A stretch of 64,000 nucleotides of DNA from NCBI GenBank assembly GCA_050084985.1, contig JBITNC010000001.1, positions 13,392,001-13,456,000 of the forward strand, given 5' to 3'. The notes below the pieces were generated by a model. It did not search any database and was not told where the DNA came from. It saw only the letters and a program-made list of their open reading frames with translations. Of the stretch, positions 13,701 through 26,662 are shown piece after piece; the stretch's first letter is position 1, and every line of letters begins with the position of its first letter. This stretch comes from Nageia nagi. Taxonomy: Eukaryota > Pinophyta. The translations under genes and the position numbers were made by a program.

Positions 13701-14509
13701 TATGGCTGAAGCATAGAAGCCTTAGCTCATTTTGGATTAGGTTGAGCTAGAATGGGTTATTGATTTTACTAAGTTACTTGGGCTTGTTGTGGGGGTGTTA
13801 AGGAGGAAGCTTTGGTTTAAACACAATTGGATTATTCTCCAACATATCTCAAAAGTTAAAAATTAACCATTGTAAGGTCTATTGCAGAATCTAATGTAGG
13901 TTATACCCTCTAATTAGAATGTGAGCTCAAATGTTGATGTTGATACACTACATAGGAGTCTAGAAAATATGGATCTAAATAAGGACACCATTATATAATA
14001 CCCAAAGCATCAATTTCTACAAAACTAACCATTACTACATTTTCTATAGCTTTAGGAGTAGGTGGTTGTTCTAGTTGATTATTTTTGGGCTTAAATATTG
14101 GCTAATACTAGTTATCATATCTCCTATAATTAAAGCCTTGATTATGCCTTTCTTGCAAAGTGAGCTTTTTTTTAGGTTCCTAATAGTTATCTCCAACTAC
14201 CTTATCCTATCTTCCTCTTATGAATTAGAACTAGTATTTGTACTTGTAGATGTAAGAGCTGGTGGTGCTAGTACTTGGTTTTGAGTGGTAGATTTAGGAG
14301 GAGGAGGTGGCTATAATAGATTTAGGATGTATCTTACCAGAATATACCAAGGTATGCTCAATGGTTTTAGCTATCTAATAGACATCTAAGAAAGTATCAC
14401 CCAACATAATAATTAATACATTAAGCTTTGGGAGAAATTATTTCCTATAATATACCAAGGCTTGAGAATTTGTTGGCTTGTTCCTTATTGGAATGGAATT
14501 CCAAGTTTT

Positions 14510-14920
14510 CTAAAATCTTAAATTTAAATAATCTATAGACTCATGGGTATGTCTTTTGATACATGCTATGAGGCTTAGAAAGGTGTTATCATCACCATAT
14601 TTAGCAAATATCTTGATAAAAGCTTGACATAACTCTCCCCATGTATTTATTGATTGAGAGGTGAGAGTTTTGAACCATTCAATAACTTTACCTTCAAAAG
14701 AATGTAACAATAGTCTCATCATAATAGTTTTATCATTAAAATCAAAGCTAGGAGCCAGTAAAGATACATCTTGACAATGTTCATAAGGTGTTTTGCTTGA
14801 ACCATGATATTTAGGCAAAACTTTAAATGCTACTTGGGGAATAATTGAAGAATTAGCAAGAACTACTAAGGGATGATTATTATTCCAAGTAAGAAAATTT
14901 ATAGGAGAAGGTTGATCCAT
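14510..14920 (-). pseudogene. E1 gag N-terminal region (retrotransposon gag)
   Basis: A 136-aa frame with the retrotransposon capsid pattern: FKVLPKYHGSSKTPYEHCQD, then MMRLLLHSFEGKVIEWFKTL (the L..SL.G.A..W motif), a GELCQAFIKIFAKYG stretch and a final ESIDYLNLRF (the '.E.Y..RF' motif). It is related to E2 gag at 33147 (YEHCQD, VMLRLL, W). It should form the particle capsid. Stops interrupt the downstream part. Confidence 0.8.
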
Positions 14921-15270
14921 ATTTGGACCACTTGTATGAGGTGAAGGATTTTACTAGATGAATTCAAAAACAAATATTAATGGGACAACTCTTAAAGGAA
15001 TTTGAGAAGATAAGGTTAAAAAAATACTTTGCCTAGTCCTCTTTTGAGATACTAACATCTCTTGAAATCTAGGCTATTTTGAAGAATTTTAGTACTACTT
15101 CTAGTAAATCTATGTTCTATAGGTGCCAAGGTTCAAAATATATGACTAGTTTTTGATAGTAGAGTTGCCACTAAGACTAAATAAACCCTATAATATTTTA
15201 AGCACAAGATGATAGCTTACTATGCATAGCTATTTGGCATAATCATGCCTACAAAATATGGATTTTTGTT

Positions 15271-15293
15271 CATATTTCATCAAGTGTGCCAAA
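15271..15293 (-). promoter_or_regulatory. E1 candidate primer-binding site
   Basis: On the minus strand, TTTGGCACACTTGATGAA lies 15 bp inside the 5' LTR edge. E2 has TTTAGCATGCCCAGTGGG at the matching place (33833-33856). The two differ only by C/T and G/A transitions, as expected for decay of one shared primer site. The tRNA species is not certain. Confidence 0.45.
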
Positions 15294-15308
15294 AATAAAC
15301 TAGTCTAC

Positions 15309-17229
15309 TATTAATTAGAATAATGTAACCTCAAGGGTTTGGTTTGGTCTAGTTCTCCATTTCCTACAATAGTAGGGTTATTGAAAGAGTGGAAGGTGGT
15401 GAAAAAATGTGATCATGGGGTTTTTTTTCCCAATCTTTAAGTTATAGGTCAGTTCTTATCTATGGGAAAGGTCAAAAGTAAATAGAAAGAGATGAAAGGT
15501 GAAAGGTAATAGGAAAGAGACTAAAATCTAAACTAAAGAAATCAAACTAAAACAAGTTAGCCCAAGCATTATCACACAAGCAGTAATCCATTTCCAAGAT
15601 TAATAATAGATAATTATCTTAATCTTGGGACCTCACAATTACAATACACAACCATAATTTATAACCAAACTTCATACATAATAATCACAAATCAAGATAA
15701 TAGCCACAAACTATAGAGGGAAAAATATCAAAGTACTATATTATCATATGTGAAAGTAGAGCTTACATTAGGCAACTTTGTTAAAATGTTCAACTTTGTA
15801 AACCTCTAAAGTCCACTATTTATAAGAATGCATATTTACAATGGTTGGTTTTCCACCATTACTAGCCTTAATTTTCCTATTGATTACAAAAAAAAATAAA
15901 GAACTATTTAAAAATGTACAACTTCAATCTATAACTATGCTAGATTGCATGGTGACTTCTTACAATCAATGCCAATGTCTAAGAAGCTCCAAACTTTGAA
16001 TTTTTGTACATTCTAAGTTGCATTCTTTTAGATTTATTTTTTTTATATCCTATTGCAAATGTAGATAATTTTCAAGGTATGATCTAACAAATTGATTGAT
16101 ATGATTTTCCCTGTGCTCTATCGGTACCCATATAATGATTTGCAACCATTTATGAAAATCACTATAGCTTTAGGTTGCAAAAACTATGAGGGTAATGAAA
16201 GATATAACATTGAAAGATAAGGAATAACTTCTAATTCCATCTGGAAATGATTCAAATTTGATACAATGATAAAGATTTAGGGTTTAAAAACTCTTGATTA
16301 AGTGGACTTAGGTGTTCCCCTTATCTTACAATTCTCTTTTCATAAAACTAGGTCTTGCTTTCTCTAAAGGGGTCTATTGACTAACTAGGAATCGCCTTAT
16401 CACCCACCAATTTTCAACAAAAGGTGTGATTTCATCACTTAAAATTGATGGGTTCTACAAAATGATCCTACTAAAATATCTCTTGCTCCTTAGTCCTTTG
16501 ATAACACTCATTGATGGACTAACTCAATGCCCCTACTTCTTAGTGTATGGTACAAATTTTCATTTAGAAATCCATAGGCCCTAGGACATTACCTATTGAA
16601 TCATATTTACAATATTGCTCAAAAAGAGTACCTAGATCTATAGAACCTAAATCTTTTTTACTTGAACTCCTATAAGACCTGGACTTGGACTTAGACACTT
16701 ACTTCCCTTACATATTACATTACCTCCTAGATAGCACTTAGAAAAAATAAGATTACCTTTTAGCCTTAGACCTATATGCAGTTACTCGTGAAGACTCAAC
16801 TATGTTCTATGAAAAAATATGTAGGACTTATTTACATAAGAACACCTGGTAATAAGATCTAGAAAAGACTTGGCTATCTTTAAAAAATTAACAATCATTA
16901 TCATGGACTATGTACAGTTCTTGGATTTGATCCAAATGACTAAACAAATAATGCCCTCCTTGAACAAGATGGTGATTTTAACTAACATTTATAAGATTAA
17001 GACCCAACAATGTAAAATGACCTGAACTTTCCTAGACTTAACAAAACTTGACAACAAGAACTAAGTATAAAGACTATACACTCATTGTAGTACTTGCAAA
17101 ATAATGAAAGGGGAACAAGAAATGAGAATTAAAAGCATGAATCATTTTGAGAAAGAATGAATGAATGAAGGAATAAAGGAATAACAGAATGTTACCCTCC
17201 TTACAAAGTGTAATTCTAAAAGAATAACA
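15309..17229 (-). repeat. E1 5' LTR
   Basis: Partner of 3576-4949, about 1.92 kb. Ends AGAATAACA before TTAAG. A block at about 16483-17028 has no counterpart in the other LTR, so it is either a later insertion here or a deletion there. Confidence 0.7.
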
Positions 17230-17234
17230 TTAAG

Positions 17235-18148
17235 ATAGAGAGACACAATTTTGAATATTTTTCCTTCATATCCAGTTTAATTAAATCTTGAAAGAAAAAA
17301 GTATAGAGTAAATGATTCACCTAGTTTGAAAAATAAGACAATGAGTTCTTAGGGTTTCTAAAGGATAAGGTAGTGACTAATTCTCTTATATGAATGTTAA
17401 GCTAAGATGTCTATTGCAAAAAAGAAATGCATTAACTCTAAGATTCATTACATAATACATATGCAAACATGAATATAAAGGAAATGACATATGACATTCC
17501 AATTCACCTTCGATGCTAGTTATTAAGCTTACCATAATACTCTTTACCTTATACGTTCCCACACTCTATAGGATTAAATTCATAAATTTGAAAATTAAAC
17601 CAAGGATAAATTAATAATGTTACATTTAGATGTGTTTAAGTATTTTTTATTTTTATTTTCTTTTATGATTTTCAATGTTTGACAAGGGTTTTAGGTAATG
17701 TATGATGACCTAAAATGAAAAGTTATGATTTTCAAGTATCTACATTTTTCTTCTTTCTATATTACATTACGAGTGAAGCAAAATAAAGCATTACAACTTA
17801 ACAAAAATAAATTTTATGATTATGAATTTTTACTTTAATGGTATTTTATTTTTACACTCAAGCAATGAGAAGGAATTATGCAATGATAATGAGTCACTTG
17901 ATAAGATGATAAGTTCATGAAATATTGTAGGGATATATCAAAACTTACATATGTGTTAATACATGTGAAATCATAAGGATATTTTAAAATGGAAGAGCCT
18001 ATCTTTCGACCAAATTCACTTATATATACACAAGGTATATGCATAGCCCTACCACCACCCATTGTATAATCCACCACCATCCCACTACTTGTCTATATAT
18101 ACCTAGAATTTATGAGGATATATGCCCAAGGTATATTGTGATATAAAT
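17235..18148. other. AT-rich spacer, no gene seen
   Basis: No reading frame with family features. The short minus-strand frame at 17835-18080 looks like chance. It grades into the tandem repeat that follows. Confidence 0.4.
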
Positions 18149-18655
18149 CCATGGTATATTGTTTAGAATATACAAAATTTAAAACTTTTTATGCATGTTA
18201 TTTCCAATTCAATGGTATACTAGTTAATGCATTGCATCAAAAAAATGGTGACTTGTGTTCCAATCTCACCCAATCCTTTTTCATCAACACTTAGAAATTT
18301 TTGGGTCCATATTTTTGCATATTTTGAACCTAAAATATACCCATAGTATATGCATTAAATTGATATATGCCCAAAATTTATGTATTCAATTGATATATTC
18401 CCATGGCATGTTACTTAGAATACACAAAATTAAAAACTTCTGCTACATGTTGTTTCTGACTCAATGGTATATTGGTTAAACCATTGCACCCAAAAAATGG
18501 TGACTCATGTTCAAATCATACCTTGGCCTTTTGCATCAACACTTAGAAATTTTTGGGTCCATTTTTTTGCATATTTGTAATCTGATATACATCCCAAATT
18601 TATGCGTTAAATTGATATACACATAGAATTTATACATTCAAGTGATATATGCCCA
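18149..18655. repeat. Tandem duplication, 252-bp period
   Basis: CCATGGTATATTG at 18149 returns as CCATGGCATGTTA at 18401, and the following blocks (AGAATA.ACAAAAT, CAACACTTAGAAATTTTTGG) repeat in order. The tract also carries dispersed GATATATGCCCA / TATGCATTAAATTGATATA motifs up to about 18700. Confidence 0.8.
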
Positions 18656-18719
18656 TCATATATGCATTTAATTGATATATGCCCATAATGTATCTACTAC
18701 CATCATCACATCATCGCTC

Positions 18720-20716
18720 CACTCTCTTAGCTTCACTTTGCTTGTAGATATACTATGGGTGTATATAAGCAAATTTGGCTAGATGATAGGCTCTTCCTTT
18801 TAATTTTATATACTTTTTCAACATTGTGTTTGATTTTAATGAAGTGTGAATCAAGATTTGTGACTTTTTTTATGATATGTTTGTAGGTTAGGCATTATTT
18901 TGATTATTGAAGCTCTTGAATATTTTAATTATGAAATTATGCATGAGAATTCATGTAAATGTATTTATTTATGCAAATGAGGATGACACACCTTGTAGGA
19001 GCATGAGGTAGTGCACTAAGGAGGTTATATTGCAGAGAAGGAAAGAGAGGTTGATGTAATTATGAATTATGATTTTTTACCATAATTATATTGACAAAAT
19101 TTTGATAATATTTTTATTTTTTGAATAGGGATTTTGATATTATTAGATGATGTAAAAAATCACATAGTTATACTTGACATCATATTTTTGTTTATGTAGA
19201 CAAAATCATTCAAACATTTCAAGCAAGTGGGTGTCAAAAAATTGTTACTGCTTATTTTATATTTTCATTTATGAATTTTCTTATTTGATAATGTAATTAA
19301 GTTGACATTCCTAACACCATGGAACACTAACATTGATGTGATAAAGTGTCATTAACCATGCCAAAAAGCTCCACAATTATAGGTATGAATTTTATTTATT
19401 TATCATTATTATTTTGCTACATTACATATGCATTTTTATAGCCTTATTTGAATTTTTATTTTTGTTATGGCATTTTATAAGCACTTTTTTTGGGTGTAGA
19501 ATTTATCTCAGTAATATATGTGTTTTAATTCTAAACAAGTGTATTTTAGGTTAAATACATGTAAATTTATTTAATATGTAGCATTTAGGGAACATTTTAA
19601 ATGTTTATGATGGATTTTTGTGATATGTTATCATAGTTTTTATAATTTTTTATGGATTTCATACAATGATTTAATTTACATTGATATGGTAATTACATGA
19701 TTTATATATGGTGACTCTAAGATATCATTTTTTGTGCTTATTTATTTAGTTGAGAGCTATGTTGTATGCTAAGGATTGAATGCAATTGTAGGCTGTTGGA
19801 TTGTATTTTTATACTTAGATTGATCCCATTAGATTGGATAGATGTTATATAGCTACTTTGGGAGATAGGTGGAATACTTCCATTAATACTTTTCATTAGT
19901 GATATTACCATCATACTAAAGGATATCTTGATGATTTATATAATTTTGATTAAAGGTAATAGGATTCAAGCCTTCATATATATATATATGTGTTTGTGAT
20001 ATGGTGGTTTATAAAGTTTATTCAAGGATTATACTAATTTGTAGATATTAAAAACTAAGTTTTTTATTACCAATAAACATGGACAAGGGATTTGAGTGAT
20101 CATTTATGATTTTTATTTATTTATTTATTTATTTTAAGTATTAGGAATTCTTTATTTGGATGATTACAGCTTTCCCTCTTTGTCAAATGGTATTGTCTCA
20201 ACTAATTCTAACTTAAAGTAGGGTATTGGATATTAAGATAGACTTAATATCAACCTTGTATATATTAATAATTTAGCATTTATGAATACTTATTCCACAT
20301 CCTTAACACCTATTTGTATTGTAAATGTATACATATATTAGCAATAATATATGATTGGGATTAAAATATATTTTTATATAATCCAAAAATGTAGACTATA
20401 TCACATGCCTATTTAAATGATACTACTACTACACATTTTAATCATGTTGTACATATTGTGGCTCATTTGAGTGTATTATTATTATGGAGATACCCTTTAG
20501 GGCTTAATTTCTTGCCCATATTGTTACATGTTATTTCCTTTTATATGTGCATTTATTTTTCTTCGATTATTGCTTCATTTGGATATCTCATTATGTTTGA
20601 TTTATTTGCAACACTTACATAATTCTACATTCTTTACATTTTAGAAATATTAAATCTCTTTTAATTTATTATAATTAAAATTTACATTTTATGTGGATAA
20701 AACCTAGATATAATTG
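18720..20716. other. AT-rich intergenic/decayed repeat
   Basis: Two kilobases without a supported gene. It holds low-complexity pieces: a (TTTA)n tract near 20111-20136 and a short TA run near 19980. No LTR ends were recognised inside. Confidence 0.4.
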
Positions 20717-21236
20717 ATGGAAATATGACTAACATACTATTTCCTTACATCCCAAGATCTCATGAAAGCTATCTATCTCAACATTACAAAAGTATAAATA
20801 CAATGGTAATCTCACTAATTTGACACCAATATAAAGTGGTTCCTACAAATTTGGGAGTACATACATTAATCTAATATCTTATTCTCAAAGTGCACTCTCT
20901 TACAACTCACTTTCTTACTTCTCCTACAACCAAGCCAAGAGCATATCTTTGCTACATACTTGAGTTAAAAACAATGAAGGGAATTCCTCTATTTATAGGT
21001 GAAATCCATATGTTGGATCACCCTAATATATAAGGTGCACACCAAGATCCAATGAACATGCTTTCCCATTATCCTTATGGATAAGCATACCTTAAAAGTG
21101 GGTGGTGTGTGAGGATAAGTCTACTTAATTCTTTATTCACTTAAATACTTTCTAAAGTATTTAAGTGGATAATATTAAGGAGGTTACATTGTTTCTTATA
21201 GATATCTAAAACAATATGCATTATACATTTAAAAAC
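20717..21236 (-). repeat. Copia-type LTR with adjacent polypurine tract
   Basis: On the minus strand a TTAAGGGGGG tract (21237-21246) directly precedes a segment that ends in ATATTTCCATCA at 20717. Internal blocks (GTACTCCCAAATTTGTAGGAA, AGGGTGATCCAA, TATAAATAGAGG) match the split solo LTR that ends at 35522 (GTACTCTCATAGTTGGAGGAA, AGGGTGATCCAA). TATAAATAGAGG is a likely promoter box. This looks like the 3' LTR of an element whose internal part lay to the right. Confidence 0.6.
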
Positions 21237-21246
21237 CCCCCTTAAT

Positions 21247-22575
21247 GCAATATTAAAGGATATGAAGTAGTTTTTTTATCTCCACCCAAGATCACCTTGG
21301 ATGAAAGCTTCCACTAATCTCAAGATAACATGAATTAGTCAATGAACATTTGCCACACAAACAAAGTTATGGAGTCTCGATATTCTCTTAAAAAAGGAGA
21401 AGAATATCATGGTATTATATATTAGGTATATTATGTTATCATTAACCAAGTTATAAACTAATAACGCCATTAAGATTTGTATGCTACAAGCCACAAAAAA
21501 TATTATATTGACTATGCCACTAATCAAACCTTATACCACATAATACCAACTTGATTATACATTAGTCAAGGTTTACAAATCACAAGTCCATCAATTCACT
21601 AAAAATGAAATAGCCATCCATCAATAAATATGTTGAAAAGGATAAAATAAATACCCATTATCAACAATACTATTGCATAGAAGGTAATATTGTTATCTAG
21701 ATAAAGAATATCTTTCAACAGGCATGTGGTCATAGTAACAAAGTAGCATCAATCCATGAACATGGATACAAAGAAAATAATATGGTATTAATACTTAAAC
21801 AAAGATATAAACTTCCTAAGATGGAAGTAAATAAGGTGGTACATATTAAGTTTCACTCTTGAAAATATAAGCAAGTATAAAACCAGTATCACATAGCCAA
21901 AGTGTGATATTGAGATGCATAAGTTAAAGCTTAAAGTAATTAACTTTGGTGTTATCAATGCAAGTTATTTAAAAGATTATGGTAAAAGAATACTAGATAC
22001 CCATAAAGTAATTATTACATGAATAATATCTTGTAACATCCTTTAAATACTACTTATGCCTTTATTTTATCCATAACCATATATGTTTGGAAACAATAAA
22101 AAAGTTCTTTTTCTTGTAAAAGAAATACATGTTTAAAAAGAAGGTATCAACCTTGCACTTCAAAAAGAGGTCCTCACCTCATAAAAAAAAAGTTCTTTGG
22201 ATTTTAATATTTGAACGAATATTCATGTGGAGAATAAAAAAGCCCACATGCATTAGACATAAGGTAAGGAACATATATAAATATGTTTTTACTTTTAGCT
22301 TAAGGTGTAGCTTTATTAAGGAGCTACACCTCAAGGATTTTGAGGAACATAAGCAGTGCACCATAATAAGTGTAACTTGCAATAAAGTTTTACTTTAATA
22401 TTGATAAAAAATTTATTGTTTCTCTCTCTTGCTTCTTTTTTTTATATAAAATAAAAAACTCGTAATTATCTCCCCCCTTTTGTTTAAAAAATAAAATAAC
22501 TCAACATGTAAAAAAATAACTTGAATAATACCAAATGTGTGTGTGGCTTTTAATGCCCTAAATAAATTTTGTTTA
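21247..22575. other. Unassigned, possibly copia internal remnant
   Basis: Contains a hairpin-like CCAAGATCACCTTGG (about 21286-21300) that also occurs as CCAAGATGATCTTGG near 24562. Overlapping short frames on both strands at 22129-22398 are low-complexity artefacts. No domain was identified. Confidence 0.35.
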
Positions 22576-22581
22576 AAAATT

Positions 22582-22604
22582 CACACACACACACACACAC
22601 ACAC

Positions 22605-22635
<31 letters not shown>

Positions 22636-22642
22636 CACACAT

Positions 22643-22690
<48 letters not shown>
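22582..22690. repeat. (CA)n-(TA)n compound microsatellite
   Basis: CA dinucleotides from 22582 to about 22640, with small CCCC and CC interruptions, then TA dinucleotides to 22689. Confidence 0.95.
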
Positions 22691-22692
<2 letters not shown>

Positions 22693-22699
22693 TAATCAC

Positions 22700-24155
22700 C
22701 CTTCTTGTTTTAGAAAAATAAATAAACTCATAGTTCTACCTTCTCCATAATTGTTAAATGATGGAGTGGTTCAAAAGGTTCACCCTTGTCCCACCTCGCA
22801 ATATTTTTCCCTTAATGGAAAATTGAATCCATATTATTGTATTAATGCTACCTTCTTCCATCATATACATCTTGACTAGTAGCATGGTTAAGATGGTGTT
22901 TTTTTGTGATTAATGGCTTGGGCATCTTAACTAGGTGGCATAGTCAAGTTCACATTTTCTTTATCCAGGTTATAGTATTGTTGTTGGAGACCTTAACCCT
23001 CTAATTCAACATGTTTATAAATGGATAAAAATATGTGCATATTAATATGTTATTTGGTAATTGCAAAATATATATCTTGATTACTGGAATGGTCCAAATG
23101 ACATTTATTATTATACATTGTGACTAGTGGATTGGTCAAGTTGGAAATTATGTTATGACCTTATTTGACTATCTCCTTAATGACTTTATTGGACTATTGC
23201 AAGAATAATATTCTTAATACTTGCCTTCATATTTTTTATGATGGTGAACACCTTCCAATTTAATGAAATATTTTTCAATAATTAATATTTTCTTTGACAC
23301 AATAATTATAACCTTGAATAAAATAAAAAGGAAAGAAGAGTGATAAACTCATGAAGAAGAACCAAAAATTTTGAATATACCCTTAATTTATATTTCCCAC
23401 CAAATTTATTGTTCCTAATCCATAACTTGCCCAATGTTGGTTACCATTACAACCTATGCTAATGTTTCATTTCATGAATGCTTAATTACATTAAGACAAG
23501 CATGTTCTATAATCTTATTGTTGGCTTCCTTATTATAGTGAAGTTACCCTCAAGGGGGATAATATTATTATATATGATGTCAACTTCGTATGAAGCATAT
23601 ATGCACCTATATAACTTCTTATGATGGTAAAATTAACCTAAAAGTCTATATTATATGATATCCTTTCTCTATATGAAAGCATATATGAACCTATATAATT
23701 GCTTAGGATGGTAAAGTTGACCTTAAGAGGGAGTGGAGTATGAATGAATACTTCATATTTAAATCTTCAAAATACACTTTATATTGTTGATGATGTGGAT
23801 CATTTTTTATATGACTACATACTTGCTTGGCATTTTTTTGACTTATAGTGCATCTAATTGATCTTGTTATGAGCTGCTTATAGCTTGTATGTTTCTTTTA
23901 GAGATTGCACATTACTTATATCTAGTATGCAAGCTCATGGAGGATCATAATACAATAATAATTGTATATTAATACCATTTATGGTTGATGGATTTGTATT
24001 GTAAACCATTTGTTTAAATAGTTAAGTATTTGAGCCTTGTAGAACAATCTCAATTCTATGTTCTTATGTTCTCATCTCCAATTGTATTTTATACATAGGA
24101 GAACTCTCTTATACTCTTTTACATTATTTTCTTCTTACTTTAACAATATTAAATT
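22700..24155. other. Decayed sequence upstream of a plus-strand copia LTR
   Basis: No intact domain. It ends in a polypurine tract next to the LTR at 24166, so the right-hand part is presumably the 3' end of a plus-strand copia internal region. Confidence 0.35.
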
Positions 24156-24165
24156 AAGGGAGAGT

Positions 24166-24599
24166 GTTATAATATATAATGTATTATTGTGTAAGTTAGT
24201 ATTAGGTGGTATCTAAGTATTAATAATCCTTTAACTTCATCCAAGCTTGATACTTTTCCATGCTATCCCTATGTAAACCTTGAGTTAAAAGGTAAGGTTC
24301 TCACTTATAAAAAGAGGGCATGGGCTTGTTGTAATACACACTTATAGAAAGCACTCTGATGCTCATAGTATGAGGAGAGATTGATCTTATAGGAAGCTTA
24401 AAATGCTTTTAGTTGTAGAGAGAGAGTTAGAGTTCTCGAGATTAATAGAAGTTAGATATGGTTCAAGTAGATGCACTCCCTTAGTTGGAGGAACTACTAT
24501 ATATGTTTATGTTCTTTTGTATGAATAATTTAGGTATTATTAATATTAGTGAAAGATTTCATCCAAGATGATCTTGGGTGGAGATAAAGAATTACTTCA
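24166..24599 (+). repeat. Copia-type 3' LTR (+)
   Basis: AAGGGAGAG (24157-24165) abuts TGTTATAATATATAATG, the usual copia junction of polypurine tract and LTR start. The start resembles the solo LTR at 26663 (TGTTAGAATTTATAATG). TTAGTTGGAGGAACTACTATATATG and CCAAGATGATCTTGG match the related LTRs, and the LTR ends ATTACTTCA. TSDs were not resolved. Confidence 0.65.
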
Positions 24600-25619
24600 T
24601 CTCATTCAAATATATGGTAGCATGAAGGAGAGAATAAAGAGAGATATACAATAGGAGATTAGAACATTTACATATTTGAGAAATAATCAAGATCTCAGAT
24701 TGAGACTATTTGCTTTACCATTCAAAAAAATAGTTTATAATACAATCATTAACCACAAATGGTTTAACTATACAAAGTAGTCATTCAATAACAAGTTGAC
24801 ATCATGAACCTCCATGAGTTTGTCCATCTGAAGTAAATATCTTGTATTCTTAGGAAGAGGCCTACAAGATACAAGTAGCTCATAAACATGATAAGTTAGA
24901 AATATTATATAAATATTCATATCAACATAAGATAGATGAATCAAGTAATTCCATTCATAAACTTATCAATAGTGCATTATAATTAATCATGAAGATGACA
25001 AGCCAATACTCATAGTCACCTGCTATATATAAAATATGTATTGATTATCATAAAAAATAGAGCATAACAAAATTCACATACAAGTTCCTCACACATAGAT
25101 AACTGAACAATGCCAAAAGACACATATAAGTTCCTCACATGTGAATAATTGAATAGTGCAAAAAAAGATCATAAAAAATGGAACATAATAAAATTCACAT
25201 ACAAGCTCCTCACACATAGATAACTGAATAATGCCAAAAGACACGTATAAGTTTCTCACATGTGGATAATTGAATAGTGCAAAAAAATATCATAAAAAAT
25301 AGAGCATAATAAAATTCATATATAAGTTCCTCACACATAGATAACTAAACAATGCCAAAAGACACATATAAGTTCCTCATATGTGGATAATTGAATAGTG
25401 TAAAAAAGATCCATCATATGCACATATGAGTTCCTCCCACATGGATAACTGAATAGTGCTAGTCATGGTCAATCATATGCTCAAAATATACAACAAGTTC
25501 CTCATAAAGAGTGAAATAACCATGGTGTACAAAATAAAATCAACACTATACAACCATAAAATCCTTGTAAGGATGAATTTGTTATCACATACATGAATTC
25601 AACAAGAATTCAATATTCA
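24600..25619 (-). repeat. 3' LTR of the minus-strand copia element, containing tandem repeats
   Basis: On the minus strand the RNase H remnant runs into CAAGGGAGAG (25620-25629) followed by TGAATATTG, marking the LTR start at 25619. The left edge near 24600 is approximate. Most of the right half is a 121-bp tandem array. Confidence 0.55.
25049..25470. repeat. 121-bp tandem array inside a copia LTR
   Basis: CATAAAAAATAGAGCATAA at 25049 recurs at 25170 and 25291, an exact 121-bp step, with a partial fourth unit. Each unit is two diverged halves of about 60 bp, each holding a CA(C/T)ATA(C/T)AAG(T/C)TCCTCAC core. Confidence 0.9.
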
Positions 25620-25639
25620 CTCTCCCTTGAGGACAACTT

Positions 25640-26657
25640 CACCAAATAATAGACTTCCTAAGCTTACTAAAATGAGCTTCAACAAGGATCTTGGTGAACA
25701 AATAATCAAATTTTAGTACTAATGGAAAATATTGTAGTTGTAGGATATGATCCAAAACCTTCTCCTTGATAAAATATGCTTGCATTTAAACATACTTTAT
25801 TCTCTAATGGAAGATAAGGTTCTTTTCCAAAGTAATGGCTAACTAATTATTTAAATAAATTTGAGATTGGTGAGCCTTCTCATACCCAATTTCTTTTAGA
25901 ATATGCCTTAATCAAATGGCTTCTTGGGTTGCAACTAATATATCATGATATTCTTCCTTTATGGTGGAGAGAGTAGTAGTAGGCTACTTCTTTGAATCCC
26001 AAAATATAGAACCTAAATTAATGCTAAACACATACGCAGAGCTTGATTCCATTTCATTTTTATCTCCCCCATAGTCAAAATCTGATAACCCTGAGAGAAT
26101 AAACTAGAATAACTTGAAATACTTGAGAGCAAGATCCTTCATTCCTACGATATACCTTAAGATTTTCTTAACAAAATTGAGGTGCTCAACATATAGTCTC
26201 TACATAAAGTGTGCCATCAAATTTACTACAAAGAAGATATCTAGCCTAAAGATATTCAAATATAGTATACTAATAGTTAATTTCTTGTAATCTGTAGCAT
26301 CTACCAACTAAGAGTTAGAGCTAATAGATAAAGTGATTCTAGGAGAGACTAGGATTGCATTAGGTTTGCACTCCTCTATTACAAAATTTTGCATAATATC
26401 TGATATATACTTGGATTGAATAAGATAAGTACAATCCTTGTATTGGTATACTTGCATTCTAAGGTAGTAGTGCAAGAGACCAAGATTAATCATTTCAAAT
26501 GTTATCTTAATTTTGGATATGCACTCTTGAATGTTTTTAACATTCTTTTTCATGATTATAATATCATCCATATAGAGCAAAATAAAGACCAAGTTTTATC
26601 ATTGATTGACCATAGAGATATTTGTATCAGAAAAGCACTTAGAGAACCCAATGTATG
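25640..26657 (-). pseudogene. Ty1/copia RT C-terminal half and RNase H remnant
   Basis: The frame 26308-26592 reads VFILLYMDDIIIM, then FEMINLGLLHYYLRMQVYQ and QSKYISDIMQNF, the palm and post-palm part of copia RT. The catalytic YMDD is intact. Further left, fragments of the Asp-rich RNase H region continue to the polypurine tract at 25620. At the right edge an MVNQ-like tail stops at a CAAAT target copy where a solo LTR has inserted. The missing N-terminal part resumes at 35528. Several stops make it a pseudogene. Confidence 0.85.
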
Positions 26658-26662
26658 CAAAT

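Larger units (their letters stand above)
3576..17229 (-). mobile_element. E1: decayed full-length Ty3/gypsy LTR retrotransposon
   Basis: A 13.65-kb element read on the minus strand. Two related LTRs (3576-4949 and 15309-17229) enclose, in transcriptional order, gag (14.9-14.5 kb), protease (13.4-13.0), RT (11.8-11.0), RNase H, integrase (10.4-9.7) and a long extra ORF (8.6-5.0). The left flank CTAAG and right flank TTAAG differ by one transition and are the likely target duplication. The domain order PR-RT-RH-IN marks it as Ty3/gypsy. The gag and protease wording resembles the Tat/Athila group. All ORFs carry stops, so it cannot move by itself. LTR edges are uncertain by about 20 bp because the termini have drifted. 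Confidence 0.75.

Noticed and set aside
20980-21010. TATAAATAGAGG as promoter of a nearby gene
   Set aside because: On the minus strand it lies inside a copia LTR and is best explained as the LTR's own promoter. No gene follows.
22129-22398. Overlapping plus and minus frames of 89 and 67 aa
   Set aside because: Low-complexity Lys/Phe-rich translations of the same A/T-rich DNA. No family features.
25049-25470. CRISPR-like array of regularly spaced repeats
   Set aside because: Units are contiguous 121-bp tandem repeats without unique spacers, inside a plant copia LTR.
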